A stretch of 64,000 nucleotides of DNA from Microbulbifer sp. MI-G (GTDB taxonomy: Bacteria; Pseudomonadota; Gammaproteobacteria; Pseudomonadales; Cellvibrionaceae), in the NCBI RefSeq assembly GCF_030440425.1, contig NZ_CP098023.1, positions 3,780,501 to 3,844,500 of the forward strand. Reading direction: 5' to 3'. The notes under the pieces were generated by a model that worked only from the letters and a program-made list of their open reading frames with translations, was not told the DNA's origin and did no database searches. Both the position numbers and the translations under genes were made by a program. Position 1 is the first letter of the stretch, and every line of letters begins with the position of its first letter. Positions 7,444-16,473 of the stretch are shown here, piece by piece.

Positions 7444-7445
7444 AT

Positions 7446-7458
7446 GTTATATCATAGC
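7446..7458 (+). promoter_or_regulatory. Zur-like operator
   Basis: The bases gttatatcatagc match the gammaproteobacterial Zur core GTTATANTATAAC at 10 of 12 defined positions. The longer left flank (GATATGTTATA) also fits the wider consensus. The box covers the likely start of transcription of a DUF1826 gene followed by a ZnuD-like receptor, both typical members of Zur regulons, which repress zinc-uptake genes when zinc is plentiful. The site is predicted from similarity only. Confidence 0.6.
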
Positions 7459-7534
7459 TATCTATCACAACCGCCCGCTTCAAGTATCCGGGCCCTGGCA
7501 GAGAGCAAAGCGAACCCATGAAGCAGAATCGTCC

Positions 7535-8215
7535 ATGAACGCAGTATCTGCGGCCACCATCGCTCCAGAACCTGCAGCCGTTACCCGGCGGCCTGTGGCA
7601 GGGGACAGCGCGGATATCCTCGCCGATATCTACCAGACCGAGGTCAATATGGCCGTTTGGCAGCGCCAAACAGCACCCGAGCTAGTGGCAGATATCAAAA
7701 AGCTGCTGGACCTGAACAGATTCACCAGCGAGCGCCTGATAGTGCCGAGCGCAAAAATTGACCGCTTTGAAGAGACATTGCCAAGCCTTGCGGAATGCCC
7801 GCATCTGAAGGCGGACATTCAGCGGCTGTTCGACATGTTCAGCTGCCTGTTTGAACTCAGTGCAGTCGGAATGAGGCTCACTACGCTCAAGAGTGCCATG
7901 TGTCCCAGGTTTCACGTAGACCGGGTGCCGTGCCGGTTAATCACCACCTATGTGGGCCCGGGCACGGAGTGGCTTCCCCACGACTCGGTAGACCACAGCA
8001 AGCTGGGCGCCGGCAGTGGCGGGCTGAGCGATGAAGACAGCGGCCTGTACCCGCGCACGCAGCCAGTACAAACGATTGCCAGCGGCCACGTGGCCCTGTG
8101 CAAGGGGGAACTCTGGCAAGACAACCTCGGCGCGGGGTGCGTACACCGCTCGCCTGCGTTGGCAGCCGGTGAACAGCGGCTGCTTCTCACTCTGGATTTT
8201 TCATCCACTGACTAA
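7535..8215 (+). CDS. DUF1826 domain protein, zinc-starvation associated
   Basis: I choose ATG 7535 (226 residues, MNAVSAATIAPE) because the longer frame to 7415 would overlap the predicted promoter and Zur-like box. The C-terminal half carries the DUF1826 signature: a Cys-Pro-containing CPRFHVDRVPCRLITTYVGP, then GTEWLPHDSVD and GELWQDNLGAGCVHRSP. The fold is thought to resemble cupin-like oxygenases, and the conserved His and Cys could bind a metal, but no reaction is established. DUF1826 genes are repeatedly found beside zinc receptors and under Zur control, which matches the gene order here (a receptor gene starts 62 bases downstream). No signal peptide is seen, so it is probably cytoplasmic. 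Confidence 0.8.
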   Translation: MNAVSAATIAPEPAAVTRRPVAGDSADILADIYQTEVNMAVWQRQTAPELVADIKKLLDLNRFTSERLIVPSAKIDRFEETLPSLAECPHLKADIQRLFDMFSCLFELSAVGMRLTTLKSAMCPRFHVDRVPCRLITTYVGPGTEWLPHDSVDHSKLGAGSGGLSDEDSGLYPRTQPVQTIASGHVALCKGELWQDNLGAGCVHRSPALAAGEQRLLLTLDFSSTD

Positions 8216-8277
8216 GCAACGCATTCCATAGTGTCTGCACAACGATTCACCACCAATTACACTGCAACAATCGAGTA

Positions 8278-10704
8278 ATGAAACACACAACAATCGCGCT
8301 TGCCTTGATGGCACTGTCCAATGTGACGTATGGGGTATCCGGTCAAATCACTGACACAGCAGGCCAGCCAATTAGCGACGCCAGCGTCTCTGTCGCGGGA
8401 AGCCGCATACAAACCAAAACGGATGCGGACGGGCGCTTTACCCTCAATACCGCTGACAGCAACGCAACAAACCTCCATATCAAAGCGCCCGGCTTCAGCC
8501 ACGAAACAGTGCGACTGGATGCGACCGGCAGTGAACCGCTGAGGGTCACCCTGCATCGCACAATGATCGAGCAAATCGATGTTACCGCCACCCCTCTGCA
8601 CGCATCGGCCATGGAATCGGCCCAGCCTGTCAGCGTACTGGCGGGCGACAATCTCCGTCGCAAGCAGTCATCCACCCTTGGGGAAACCCTCAAAGATGCA
8701 GTGGGCGTGCACTCGAGTTACTTCGGGCCCGTAGCCAGCAGCCCTATTGTTCGCGGACTCAACGGCCCCCGTGTGTTGATCGCCCAGAACGGCCTGGACG
8801 TGAGTGACGCCTCCCGGGTTGGTCCCGACCATGTCGTAGCCACAGAAGCCATGACCGCAGAACAGATTGAAATTCTACGCGGACCGGCAACCCTGTTTTA
8901 CGGTTCTGGCGCGATCGGTGGAGTCGTCAATGTGGTTGATGAGCGGGTACCCTCCTCCAGCGAACGCAGGGGCGCGTTTGCCGCAGCCTACAACTCCGTC
9001 AACGAAGAAAATGAAGCCTCTTTCACTTACACCGGCGGCACTGAGAGATTCGCTTTTCACGTCGATGGTTTTTCACGTAACGGAGATAATTACGAGATCC
9101 CCGCACCTGCGGAACGGATGGCCGATGCCGATCAGTACGAAGAACCTGAGGAACTCTCTGAAGGCATTCTGGAAAACAGCGCCTCAGAGAGCCAGGGCTT
9201 CAACCTCGGCGGCAGCTGGCTGTTGGACAAGGGTTATATTGGTCTTTCCTATGGACGCCTGGAGCGGCTCAACGGTATTCCCGGTCACAGCCATGACCAC
9301 GGTCATGCAGGGGAACACCATGATGACGAACGGATGGCAGATAAGCACGACGAGTTCGAAGAAGCATCGGTGCTCTCAGACCTCAAGCAAGACCGCTGGC
9401 AATTGGTCAGTGAACTTCAGCTGGAAAGCGCTTGGTTGAACGGTCTCAACACCCGTATCGGCTACACCGATTACGAACATGTGGAACTAGAAAACGGCGC
9501 ATCTGGCACCGTGTTCACCAATGAAACACTGCAGGTCCGCACCGACCTCCTGCTTGAGGAGATAGCCGGCTGGCGCGGTGCAGTTTCCCTGGAAGGTAAA
9601 AAGACGGACTTTGCCGCTGTAGGCGAAGAGGCATTTACTCCGCCGAGCCGCACCGACAGCTTTGCTATCGGCCTGCTGCAGGAAAAGCAAACCGGTGACC
9701 TGCTTTGGCAGCTGGGCGCACGCATCGAAAAAGTGACCATCAATGCCGACCCCATTGCGTGGGAAGAGGAAGAACACGGGGCCTCAGAAGAGGGGGGCGA
9801 ACACCAGGAAGAACTCCTTGTGTTTAAAGAACTGGACTTCACTCCATACAGCGCCTCGGCCGGTGTGGTCTGGGATTTTGCAGCCGCTTACAACGCGGGG
9901 GTTTCCGTGACGCACGCACAGCGAGCACCCAGCTCTGCGGAACTGTTCTCCTTCGGTCCTCATATCGGTACCGGTAGTTTTGAGGTTGGCGCGCTGTTCC
10001 GATTGCACGAGTCGGATAATCCGCACTTCCACTACAACGATGATGTGAATGAGGAGGTGTCCAACAATATCGACCTGAGTTTGCGCAAGCACGCCGGAGA
10101 TATCGGTTGGGTAATCAATCTGTTTTACAACCAGATCGATCATTTCTATTACGAGCGCAACACCGGCTTAGACAGTGAAGCTATCACAGGCCACGATCAC
10201 GAAAAAGGCGAAGAAGCCGGTCATGAGGGCGAACATGAACACGACCACGGCGCACTGCCTGTCTATGTGTTCGAGCAGGCCGATACTGTACTCTATGGTT
10301 TGGAGGCGCAATTCGCCTGGCGTCTGTCCGAACATTTCACCCTCGACCTGTGGGGCGACAGCATTCGCGCGAAACTGCGGGACGGAGGTAACTTGCCCCG
10401 CACGCCGCCTGTACGCATCGGGGGCCGTCTGAATTATGCAAATAATGCCTGGCAGGCCGGTTTCGGCATGGCGCATTATTTCGACCAGAAGGATACCGCT
10501 GAACTGGAAACCTCCACCGATGGCTACTCTCTCCTGGAAGCAGAACTGAGCTATGCCCTCCCGAGCAGTTTCGGGGACATGACCTTTTTCCTGAAAGGCA
10601 GCAACCTGACGGACGAGGAAGCCCGCGTGCACACCTCCTTCTTGAAGGATCGCGCACCTCTGCCAGGGCGTAACTTCAGCATTGGTGTGCGCAGCATGTT
10701 CTGA
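8278..10704 (+). CDS. znuD: TonB-dependent zinc receptor, ZnuD-like
   Basis: The 808-residue outer-membrane receptor starts with a signal peptide (MKHTTIALALMALSNVTYGV) and a carboxypeptidase-regulatory-like domain (about 22-95, GQITDTAGQPISDASVSV). A plug domain follows (about 100-220, with PIVRGLNGPRVLI and ILRGPATLFYGSGAIGGVVN), then a 22-strand β-barrel ending in the sorting residue Phe. Two extracellular-loop stretches are rich in His and acid, near residues 337-360 (HSHDHGHAGEHHDDE) and 638-660 (HDHEKGEEAGHEGEHEHDHG), with a weaker one near 495. Such loops capture zinc in ZnuD of Neisseria and Acinetobacter. The position after a DUF1826 gene and a Zur-like box supports zinc as substrate. 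Uptake needs TonB-ExbBD; a tonB gene lies at 47242 but is not adjacent. Import of another metal or heme is less likely. Confidence 0.88.
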   Translation: MKHTTIALALMALSNVTYGVSGQITDTAGQPISDASVSVAGSRIQTKTDADGRFTLNTADSNATNLHIKAPGFSHETVRLDATGSEPLRVTLHRTMIEQIDVTATPLHASAMESAQPVSVLAGDNLRRKQSSTLGETLKDAVGVHSSYFGPVASSPIVRGLNGPRVLIAQNGLDVSDASRVGPDHVVATEAMTAEQIEILRGPATLFYGSGAIGGVVNVVDERVPSSSERRGAFAAAYNSVNEENEASFTYTGGTERFAFHVDGFSRNGDNYEIPAPAERMADADQYEEPEELSEGILENSASESQGFNLGGSWLLDKGYIGLSYGRLERLNGIPGHSHDHGHAGEHHDDERMADKHDEFEEASVLSDLKQDRWQLVSELQLESAWLNGLNTRIGYTDYEHVELENGASGTVFTNETLQVRTDLLLEEIAGWRGAVSLEGKKTDFAAVGEEAFTPPSRTDSFAIGLLQEKQTGDLLWQLGARIEKVTINADPIAWEEEEHGASEEGGEHQEELLVFKELDFTPYSASAGVVWDFAAAYNAGVSVTHAQRAPSSAELFSFGPHIGTGSFEVGALFRLHESDNPHFHYNDDVNEEVSNNIDLSLRKHAGDIGWVINLFYNQIDHFYYERNTGLDSEAITGHDHEKGEEAGHEGEHEHDHGALPVYVFEQADTVLYGLEAQFAWRLSEHFTLDLWGDSIRAKLRDGGNLPRTPPVRIGGRLNYANNAWQAGFGMAHYFDQKDTAELETSTDGYSLLEAELSYALPSSFGDMTFFLKGSNLTDEEARVHTSFLKDRAPLPGRNFSIGVRSMF

Positions 10705-10754
10705 CACAGTGTGATGGCAGGATACTTGTAAACTGGCCGCTCTTTCCTATACGG

Positions 10755-10798
10755 CCCCTCAGCGAGCAAGTTGTCAATGCCGAGGGGTCTTTTTTTTT
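10755..10798 (+). terminator. Rho-independent terminator after the zinc receptor
   Basis: cccctcagc (10755-10763) pairs with gccgagggg (10779-10787) with one mismatch, followed by a long T-run to 10798. The next gene starts only 12 bases later, so the structure may act as an attenuator for it. Confidence 0.75.
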
Positions 10799-10810
10799 CA
10801 ACATGTGCGT

Positions 10811-11260
10811 ATGATAAACAAGCAACTACTAACAAAAACCCAGGGTGTAACAGACAGGACCGCCATCGGAATATCCCTGATGTGCGCCATCCACTGTCTG
10901 GCCCTACCCTTGGTATTCGCGCTGCTCCCGGCAATGGCGGCATTGAACTTGGGCAGCGAGGCCTTCCATACCTGGCTGGTAGCCGCCGTGCTGCCCACCA
11001 GTATTTTTGCACTGACCCTCGGGTGTAGACAGCACAAGCGATACGAGCTGCTGGCTCTGGGGTCCATCGGTCTCACACTGCTTGTCACGGCTGTAGTACT
11101 CGGTGAAGAGACCATCGGAGAAATGGGCGAAAAAGTACTGACAGTGCTTGGTACCGGCCTGGTTGCCATTGGCCACATTTGGAATGTTCGCCTTTGCCAG
11201 ACAAAAACCGCCTGCCCCTGTCCTGACAATAAGCCCCCGTTGGCAGGGACTGATCGTTGA
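10811..11260 (+). CDS. MerC-domain membrane protein
   Basis: The ~149-residue protein has four membrane helices and the MerC signature: a first helix with CAIHCLALPL (about residues 26-35) holding the paired metal-binding Cys, and a Cys-rich tail (CPCP) after the last helix. MerC proteins carry Hg2+ or other soft metals across the inner membrane, and chromosomal MerC homologues often sit in zinc regulons. Here it follows the zinc receptor, so a role in zinc handling is the better guess. The start is ATG 10811 or GTG 10805. Neither has a ribosome-binding site, because the upstream bases are the terminator T-run. Expression may depend on read-through. Confidence 0.8.
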   Translation: MINKQLLTKTQGVTDRTAIGISLMCAIHCLALPLVFALLPAMAALNLGSEAFHTWLVAAVLPTSIFALTLGCRQHKRYELLALGSIGLTLLVTAVVLGEETIGEMGEKVLTVLGTGLVAIGHIWNVRLCQTKTACPCPDNKPPLAGTDR

Positions 11261-11394
11261 GTAACCGCACGATTGTTCGGCTGCCCGAGGCACTACGATT
11301 GCACTTGAAGCTCTCGTTGAGCTTGGCACGGAGTTGAACCCTGGACATATGCATACAGGCCTTTCTGTTCTTATATTCGCAGTAGCATCCTCAA

Positions 11395-11761
11395 GGCAAT
11401 TCCGATGCTTCACAGACCAGTTCCACGGCCTCCTGTTGACTAAATCGGTTTATCCCCGTGTACGATTCATCTCGTCGGACACCAAGAGCGCGGCAGCCTT
11501 TTTTCGTCTCTCTTTCTCCGGTTCCAGACGGTTGATTCAGGCCTCAAGCGCCCGGATCTTTTGCTGCTTTCGGGTAAGTGCCTTGCTTGCAGGCGTCTCC
11601 CCGCCATGTTCAGCCTCAAGCTGCCTCACCCATCGACGCATGGCGGTGGTACCCACATCCAGTGAACGGTCGGCCTCAGATACTGAATAACCTTGATCGA
11701 CGACCAGGCGGGCAGCATCCCGTCTGAACTCCAGGGAGAGAGAGCGACGTTGTCTACTCAT
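11395..11761 (-). pseudogene. IS3-family transposase remnant (orfA and start of orfB)
   Basis: From ATG 11761 the frame encodes an OrfA-like HTH (LSLEFRRDAARLVVDQGYSV) and a KIRALEA zipper, then meets a TGA. The frame continues as INRLEPEKERRKKAAALLVSDE, the usual OrfA end. An OrfB-like start (FSQQEAVELVCEASELP) stops near 11395. The catalytic part is missing. It differs in sequence from the intact element at 3867-5172, so it comes from another IS3 subgroup. The outer end beyond 11761 has a short inverted repeat (caggtgg / ccacctg) that may belong to the element's terminus. Confidence 0.75.
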
Positions 11762-12025
11762 TCAACAACTCTGTCTCAGGTGGCGACTTTACCACCTGAA
11801 TTGGTGTCCGGGTTTGGCAGACTACTACAGATTTTTCGCTGCCCGCTTTAATTGGCGGAAACCGAACACTATGCTTAACAGCGGATTTTAAGCTTGCAGA
11901 TCGGAATGTGCATTTCGACCTCTATCCTGAGCTTCCGTGCTCTATTGCCATGCTTTTTATCGCTTTTCCTACAGAATTTTTAGAATAGTCCTATCAAGTT
12001 TTACACTTTTCCCACAGTGTATAGC
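11762..12025. other. Spacer between the IS3 remnant and parE
   Basis: There is no gene. The left ~60 bases probably belong to the terminus of the decayed IS3 element. The rest is AT-rich and would hold the end of the parE transcript, but I see no strong terminator. Confidence 0.4.
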
Positions 12026-13912
12026 TCACCCAACCTCCGCAAGATTCCCCTTGCTCTCCAGCCACTGCTTGCGATCTCCCGCGCGCTTTTTGGCCAGGAG
12101 CATATCCAGTAGCTGATTGCTGTCATCACCGGCATCGATATACAGCTGTACCAGGCGGCGGGTATTGGGGTCCATGGTGGTCTCACGCAATTGCAGGGGG
12201 TTCATTTCCCCCAGGCCCTTGAAACGGGTCACCTGGATCTTGCCCTTTTTCTTTTCCGCGCTGATGCGATCGAGAATGCCCTGCTTTTCCGATTCATCCA
12301 GGGCGTAGTAGACATCCTTGCCAATATCGATACGAAACAAGGGCGGCATGGCCACATAGACGTGGCCATTGGCTACCAGTTGGCGGAAATGCCGCAGGAA
12401 CAGTGCGCACAGCAAGGTGGCGATATGCAGCCCGTCTGAATCCGCATCGGCAAGGATGCAGATTTTATTGTAACGCAAGCCTTCCAGGTTACCGCTGCCG
12501 GGATCGACACCGAGGGCCACCGCAATATCATGCACCTCCTGGCTGCCGAGGATCTCGCCGGAATCCACTTCCCAGGTGTTGAGGATTTTGCCGCGCAAAG
12601 GCATGATGGCCTGGAATTCCCGGTCCCGCGCCTGTTTGGCCGAGCCGCCAGCGGAGTCCCCTTCCACCAGGAAGAGTTCGGAGCGGGAAGTATCCGCGCT
12701 GGCGCAGTCAGCCAGTTTGCCGGGTAGTGCAGGGCCCTGGGTCACTTTCTTGCGCGCGACTTTTTTTGCCGAGCGCATGCGTTTTTGCGCATTGCCGATA
12801 CACAGTTCGGCGAGTTTGTCCCCCGCTTCCGTGTGCTGGTTCAGCCACAGGCTGAAGGCATCCTTGGCCACCCCGGAAATAAAGGCCGTGGCCTCGCGAG
12901 AGGACAGGCGTTCTTTGGTCTGACCGGTAAATTGTGGATCGGCAAGTTTCGCGGAGAGTACGTAGGAGCACTGGCCCCAGATATCCTCCGGGCCCAGTTT
13001 AATACCACGGGGCAGCAGGTTGCGGATTTCACAGTATTCCCGCATGGCATCCAGCAACCCCGCGCGCAACCCATTCACATGGGTTCCGCCCTGGGCAGTG
13101 GGAATCAGGTTGACATAGGATTCGGCAATGATCTCGCCACCTTCCGGTAACCATTGCACCGCCCAGTCCACAGCTTCCGCAGTGGCAACAAAGCTGCCCA
13201 CAAAGGGCTCTGCCGGTAGCAATTCCCACCCCTGGTTGGCTGCGGCAAGATAATCCTTGAGGCCATCCTCATAGTACCATTCGTCAGACTCACCGTGCTG
13301 TTCGTTGATAAACGTTACTGTGAGGCCGGGGCAGAGGACCGCTTTGGCGCGCAACAGGTGGCGCAGACGCGGTACCGAAAATTTGGCGGAGTCAAAGTAC
13401 TTTGGGTCGGGCAAAAAACGTACGCTGGTGCCCGTGGTGCGTTTGGGGCAGTCGCCTATCACTTCCAGATCGGAGGCCTTTTCCCCGTCTTGAAAGCCAA
13501 TGCGGTGCACCTTGCCACCGCGCTGGATAGTCACTTCCAGTACTTTCGACAGCGCGTTGACCACCGACACACCCACGCCGTGCAGGCCACCGGAGAACTG
13601 GTAGTTTTTATTGGAGAACTTGCCGCCGGCGTGCAGCGTGGAAAGGATCACCTCCACACCGGGTCGGCCCTGTTCCGGGTGGATATCCACAGGCATGCCG
13701 CGACCGTTATCACTCACTGTGAGTGACTGGTCCTTGTGCAGCACCACTTCGATTTTTTTCGCGTGCCCGGCGAGGGCCTCATCGACACTGTTGTCAATGA
13801 CTTCCTGGGCCAGGTGATTAGGGCGTGCGGTGTCGGTGTACATGCCCGGTCGTTTGCGCACCGGGTCGAGCCCCGTGAGTACCTCGATATCTTCGGCGGA
13901 ATAATTGGCCAT
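12026..13912 (-). CDS. parE: DNA topoisomerase IV subunit B
   Basis: The 628-residue protein has the full type IIA topoisomerase B layout: a GHKL ATPase domain (VIDNSVDEALAG, DNGRGMPVD, GGLHGVGVSVVNALS), a transducer domain and a TOPRIM domain. The TOPRIM domain carries EGDSAGGSAKQARDR, PLRGKILN and the Mg2+-binding DADSDG. With ParC it decatenates daughter chromosomes. The length agrees with E. coli ParE (630), and the TOPRIM domain lacks the ~170-residue insertion of enterobacterial GyrB, which supports ParE over GyrB. It starts 14 bases after yqiA stops, the conserved yqiA-parE order, so the two are probably cotranscribed. Confidence 0.95.
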   Translation of the reverse strand: MANYSAEDIEVLTGLDPVRKRPGMYTDTARPNHLAQEVIDNSVDEALAGHAKKIEVVLHKDQSLTVSDNGRGMPVDIHPEQGRPGVEVILSTLHAGGKFSNKNYQFSGGLHGVGVSVVNALSKVLEVTIQRGGKVHRIGFQDGEKASDLEVIGDCPKRTTGTSVRFLPDPKYFDSAKFSVPRLRHLLRAKAVLCPGLTVTFINEQHGESDEWYYEDGLKDYLAAANQGWELLPAEPFVGSFVATAEAVDWAVQWLPEGGEIIAESYVNLIPTAQGGTHVNGLRAGLLDAMREYCEIRNLLPRGIKLGPEDIWGQCSYVLSAKLADPQFTGQTKERLSSREATAFISGVAKDAFSLWLNQHTEAGDKLAELCIGNAQKRMRSAKKVARKKVTQGPALPGKLADCASADTSRSELFLVEGDSAGGSAKQARDREFQAIMPLRGKILNTWEVDSGEILGSQEVHDIAVALGVDPGSGNLEGLRYNKICILADADSDGLHIATLLCALFLRHFRQLVANGHVYVAMPPLFRIDIGKDVYYALDESEKQGILDRISAEKKKGKIQVTRFKGLGEMNPLQLRETTMDPNTRRLVQLYIDAGDDSNQLLDMLLAKKRAGDRKQWLESKGNLAEVG

Positions 13913-13926
13913 AACTGTTTGATTTT

Positions 13927-14550
13927 TTACTGCTGGTTAAATAGAAATTCGACAATGGGATCGCAATAACGGGCGAAGCCCTGAAAACCGTGGTCACCAC
14001 CTGCCTCGACCGTCTGGCGCTGGTTCCGGTAAAAATCTTCGGCATCGCGGCAATCCAGTGTCTCATCGCCCCGCTGGGCCAACAGCCAGTAGCGGCTGCG
14101 CAGGGGCTGGGCAAGCTCAGCTTCCAATCGGCCCATAGTAGCAACGTCTGACTCGGTCAGGCGATACTCCTGCGGCCCGCCGTTGTAGGGGCGCAATACC
14201 TGCCCTACATAGGCGGGCATAAACCGGGAAGGTCGCACCGCAGGATTGATAAGCACTGCCGGCAAGTGTAAGCGCTCACCGAGGTAGGTGCACCAGAACC
14301 CCCCCATGGAACTGCCCAGCAGCCCAACCGGACCGCAGTCGCCTGACTGCAAAAAGCCCTCCAGCAGAGCGAGCAGTGACTGCCGGGCGATGGACGGGTA
14401 GGGGGGGATTTGCGGCGCACAGAATACGATGTGCGGATTATTGGCTGCGAGTCTTTCACGCATCAATTGACACTTGAAAGACTGGGGTGACGACAGAAAG
14501 CCGTGCAGGTAAATAAGCAGCGGCCTTCTGTGGAAATCTTGTGTTTGCAT
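13927..14550 (-). CDS. yqiA: YqiA-family esterase (UPF0227 α/β hydrolase)
   Basis: The 207-residue protein begins with the oxyanion-hole motif LIYLHGFLSSPQS and has the nucleophile elbow GSSMGG (Ser81). A C-terminal GGDHGFQGF supplies the catalytic His, and GDETLD near residue 170 probably supplies the acid. E. coli YqiA hydrolyses short acyl esters and palmitoyl-CoA in vitro; its natural substrate is unclear. It is cytoplasmic, with no signal. The position between cpdA and parE is the same as in E. coli and Pseudomonas. Confidence 0.92.
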   Translation of the reverse strand: MQTQDFHRRPLLIYLHGFLSSPQSFKCQLMRERLAANNPHIVFCAPQIPPYPSIARQSLLALLEGFLQSGDCGPVGLLGSSMGGFWCTYLGERLHLPAVLINPAVRPSRFMPAYVGQVLRPYNGGPQEYRLTESDVATMGRLEAELAQPLRSRYWLLAQRGDETLDCRDAEDFYRNQRQTVEAGGDHGFQGFARYCDPIVEFLFNQQ

Positions 14551-14624
14551 AGACGGCGATTATAGCGCCCCAGACAATCTGTGGGGGCAGAGACCCCACA
14601 ATTCTGGTATCCGCGCTGCGCCGG

Positions 14625-15302
14625 TTACAGCAGGGATTTATCCAGACTGGCGAAGGCCCGGCGCATATCCACACGCATATCCGACCAGAAAGTGATACTG
14701 GTAAAACGTTCCAGGCGCCCGCCGGGTCTCAGGGAACCGGGGTTTTCACCGATATCCCGGCGGTCCCTGAAACGCATCACCACATTGCCCTGGCGGTCAA
14801 ACAGGGTGCCCACCAGTACCCCGTAGGCGCTCTGTTCCGTATAGACCCGCCAGGTCCAGGGGGACGGGTCCAGCGGTGCCGCCAGGGAGAAATTATCCAG
14901 AGACAGGGCCAGGGTATAATCGGCCTCCGCCTGGTCCGGCACCAGTTCGCCGTTGCGCGCACTGAGGAATTTGTCGGCAAAGGTCTGCGCCAGCAGTGTA
15001 TTCAAGCGCTGCAGGTCGCCTGTATCAAGTTCGTAGTCCTTTTCGCGGTAATGACTGCGCGGCAGTGTGGAAAACCGTTTCGTGTAGTCAATTTGTACTG
15101 GCGCGACATAAACTTTGGCACCACTGAGATCCAGGGCAAAAGCCGCTGACACGGCATCCAGGTGACTGTCGCGCGGTTCCAGGCCGTCGCTACCCGACTG
15201 AGCTGCCGGTGCGACGGTGTCACTTGGCGGAGTGGATTGATGGCTGCAGGCCGGGAGCAGCCATACGGCGCTCAGCAGTGACCATAAAAATACTTTGTAC
15301 AT
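14625..15302 (-). CDS. Putative lipoprotein between cpdA and yqiA
   Basis: I take ATG 15302 (225 residues) because it gives a perfect lipoprotein signal, MYKVFLWSLLSAVWLLPAC, with Cys19 as the lipidated residue. The frame upstream of it adds only unlikely residues. The mature protein starts with a Ser/Pro-rich linker. It continues with a domain containing SGAKVYVAPVQIDYTKRF and a basic C-terminal part (VMRFRDRRDIGENPG). This resembles gammaproteobacterial DUF3313-like lipoproteins, but I cannot name the family with certainty. It lies between two conserved genes of the nudF-parE string. Outer-membrane anchoring is likely, as the residue after Cys is Ser rather than Asp. Confidence 0.75.
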   Translation of the reverse strand: MYKVFLWSLLSAVWLLPACSHQSTPPSDTVAPAAQSGSDGLEPRDSHLDAVSAAFALDLSGAKVYVAPVQIDYTKRFSTLPRSHYREKDYELDTGDLQRLNTLLAQTFADKFLSARNGELVPDQAEADYTLALSLDNFSLAAPLDPSPWTWRVYTEQSAYGVLVGTLFDRQGNVVMRFRDRRDIGENPGSLRPGGRLERFTSITFWSDMRVDMRRAFASLDKSLL

Positions 15303-15610
15303 GCTTACACCCCTATCATTACGATGGAATCTATCCGGAGATGAGCGCCCTTGCACAAAACCTGCAGTCACCAAAAGAAAAAGCCAGTGCCGGATTATTC
15401 ATCCGCTTTGCCGGCGTACACCGATACAGGCTTTCAGCGGTCATTCCCTGTACCATTGAACAGGCCGAGGCTTTTCACAGGGCAATTCCATTGTACGATG
15501 GACGGCGTGGAAAGATAGAGGCAAGTCCGTTAAGAAGGGTTTTTTCTTTCAGACCTGGCTGGGGAAAGGTAAAAGCGAGGCCGCTGGTTTGCCGCACAGG
15601 ATTGAGCCTG
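15303..15610. other. 308-bp gap between cpdA and the lipoprotein gene
   Basis: I see no gene on either strand. The gap breaks the otherwise tight nudF-to-parE string, so the lipoprotein, yqiA and parE may have their own promoter here; I cannot assign one confidently. Confidence 0.4.
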
Positions 15611-16432
15611 TCAGTAACCGGAAGAGGCGAGGTCCACAAAATATTTGGAGATGGCCACACGCTCCACACCCGTGGTGTAAGTGCCATCGTCGCGCAGTTC
15701 AAACCAGCGATAGCCCGGCATTTGGTCATCCACCGCGAAAGGCCCGCTACCGGGGGTGAACTGCACTGAAGTGGAAGGCGTTGCGTGCAGGCCGATCGGC
15801 CCGAGGCTGCCGTCGAACTGCTGATGTACATGGCCCCAGACCAGGGCCTTTACCTGGGCAGCGCCCTCCACCATAAGCAACAGTTGCTCACATCCCTCCC
15901 TCAGCATATGGCCATCGATCCAGTTACTGCCCACGGGAACCGGCTGGTGATGCATCATGATCATGACCGGATAAGCGCGACTCTTCCACAATAAAAATTG
16001 CAGGCGCTCCAATTGCGCTTCACTCAGGCCACCGCAAATCTGGCCCTCTACACTGGTATCCAGAAATAACAACCGCCAGTTGCCCAGGGCGATCTGTTCG
16101 GTGCTGCGGTTTGGAGCCAACCGCTTCATACGCGCACCAGCATCGTGATTGCCGGGAAGCCAGTACCAGGGAATGGGTAAAGCACGGATTTTTTGCAAAA
16201 AACGACAGTAAGAGGCCTCTGAGCCGTTGGCACTGACATCTCCAGTAACAACCAGAGCCTCTGCGCGGGGCTGGGTAGCCATTACGGCGGACAATACCTC
16301 ATTGAGTGAATGGCCGGTATCCAGGCCCAACAGTTGGTAATCCGGTCTGCTGCCGATATGTGGATCGGTAATCTGAATCAGACGATGTGATGCCACTCCT
16401 TGGGGGGGAGGCGTATTGTACTCGCGAATCAC
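15611..16432 (-). CDS. cpdA: 3',5'-cyclic-AMP phosphodiesterase
   Basis: This is a 273-residue class III calcineurin-like phosphoesterase. All metal-binding motifs are present: TDPHIG (D23, H25), VTGDVS (D65), GNHD (94-97), MMHHQP (H161) and WGHVH (H201, H203). CpdA hydrolyses cAMP to AMP and so tunes cAMP-CRP/Vfr signalling. The start is a GTG at 16432 with AAGGTGAG just upstream. The gene lies between DUF1249 and the yqiA/parE part of the string, as in Pseudomonas and E. coli. The longer DUF1249 gap (41 bases) still allows cotranscription. Confidence 0.95.
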   Translation of the reverse strand: MIREYNTPPPQGVASHRLIQITDPHIGSRPDYQLLGLDTGHSLNEVLSAVMATQPRAEALVVTGDVSANGSEASYCRFLQKIRALPIPWYWLPGNHDAGARMKRLAPNRSTEQIALGNWRLLFLDTSVEGQICGGLSEAQLERLQFLLWKSRAYPVMIMMHHQPVPVGSNWIDGHMLREGCEQLLLMVEGAAQVKALVWGHVHQQFDGSLGPIGLHATPSTSVQFTPGSGPFAVDDQMPGYRWFELRDDGTYTTGVERVAISKYFVDLASSGY

Positions 16433-16473
16433 TTACTCACCTTGTATACACATCCATGTGTTCTACTGCAGAA

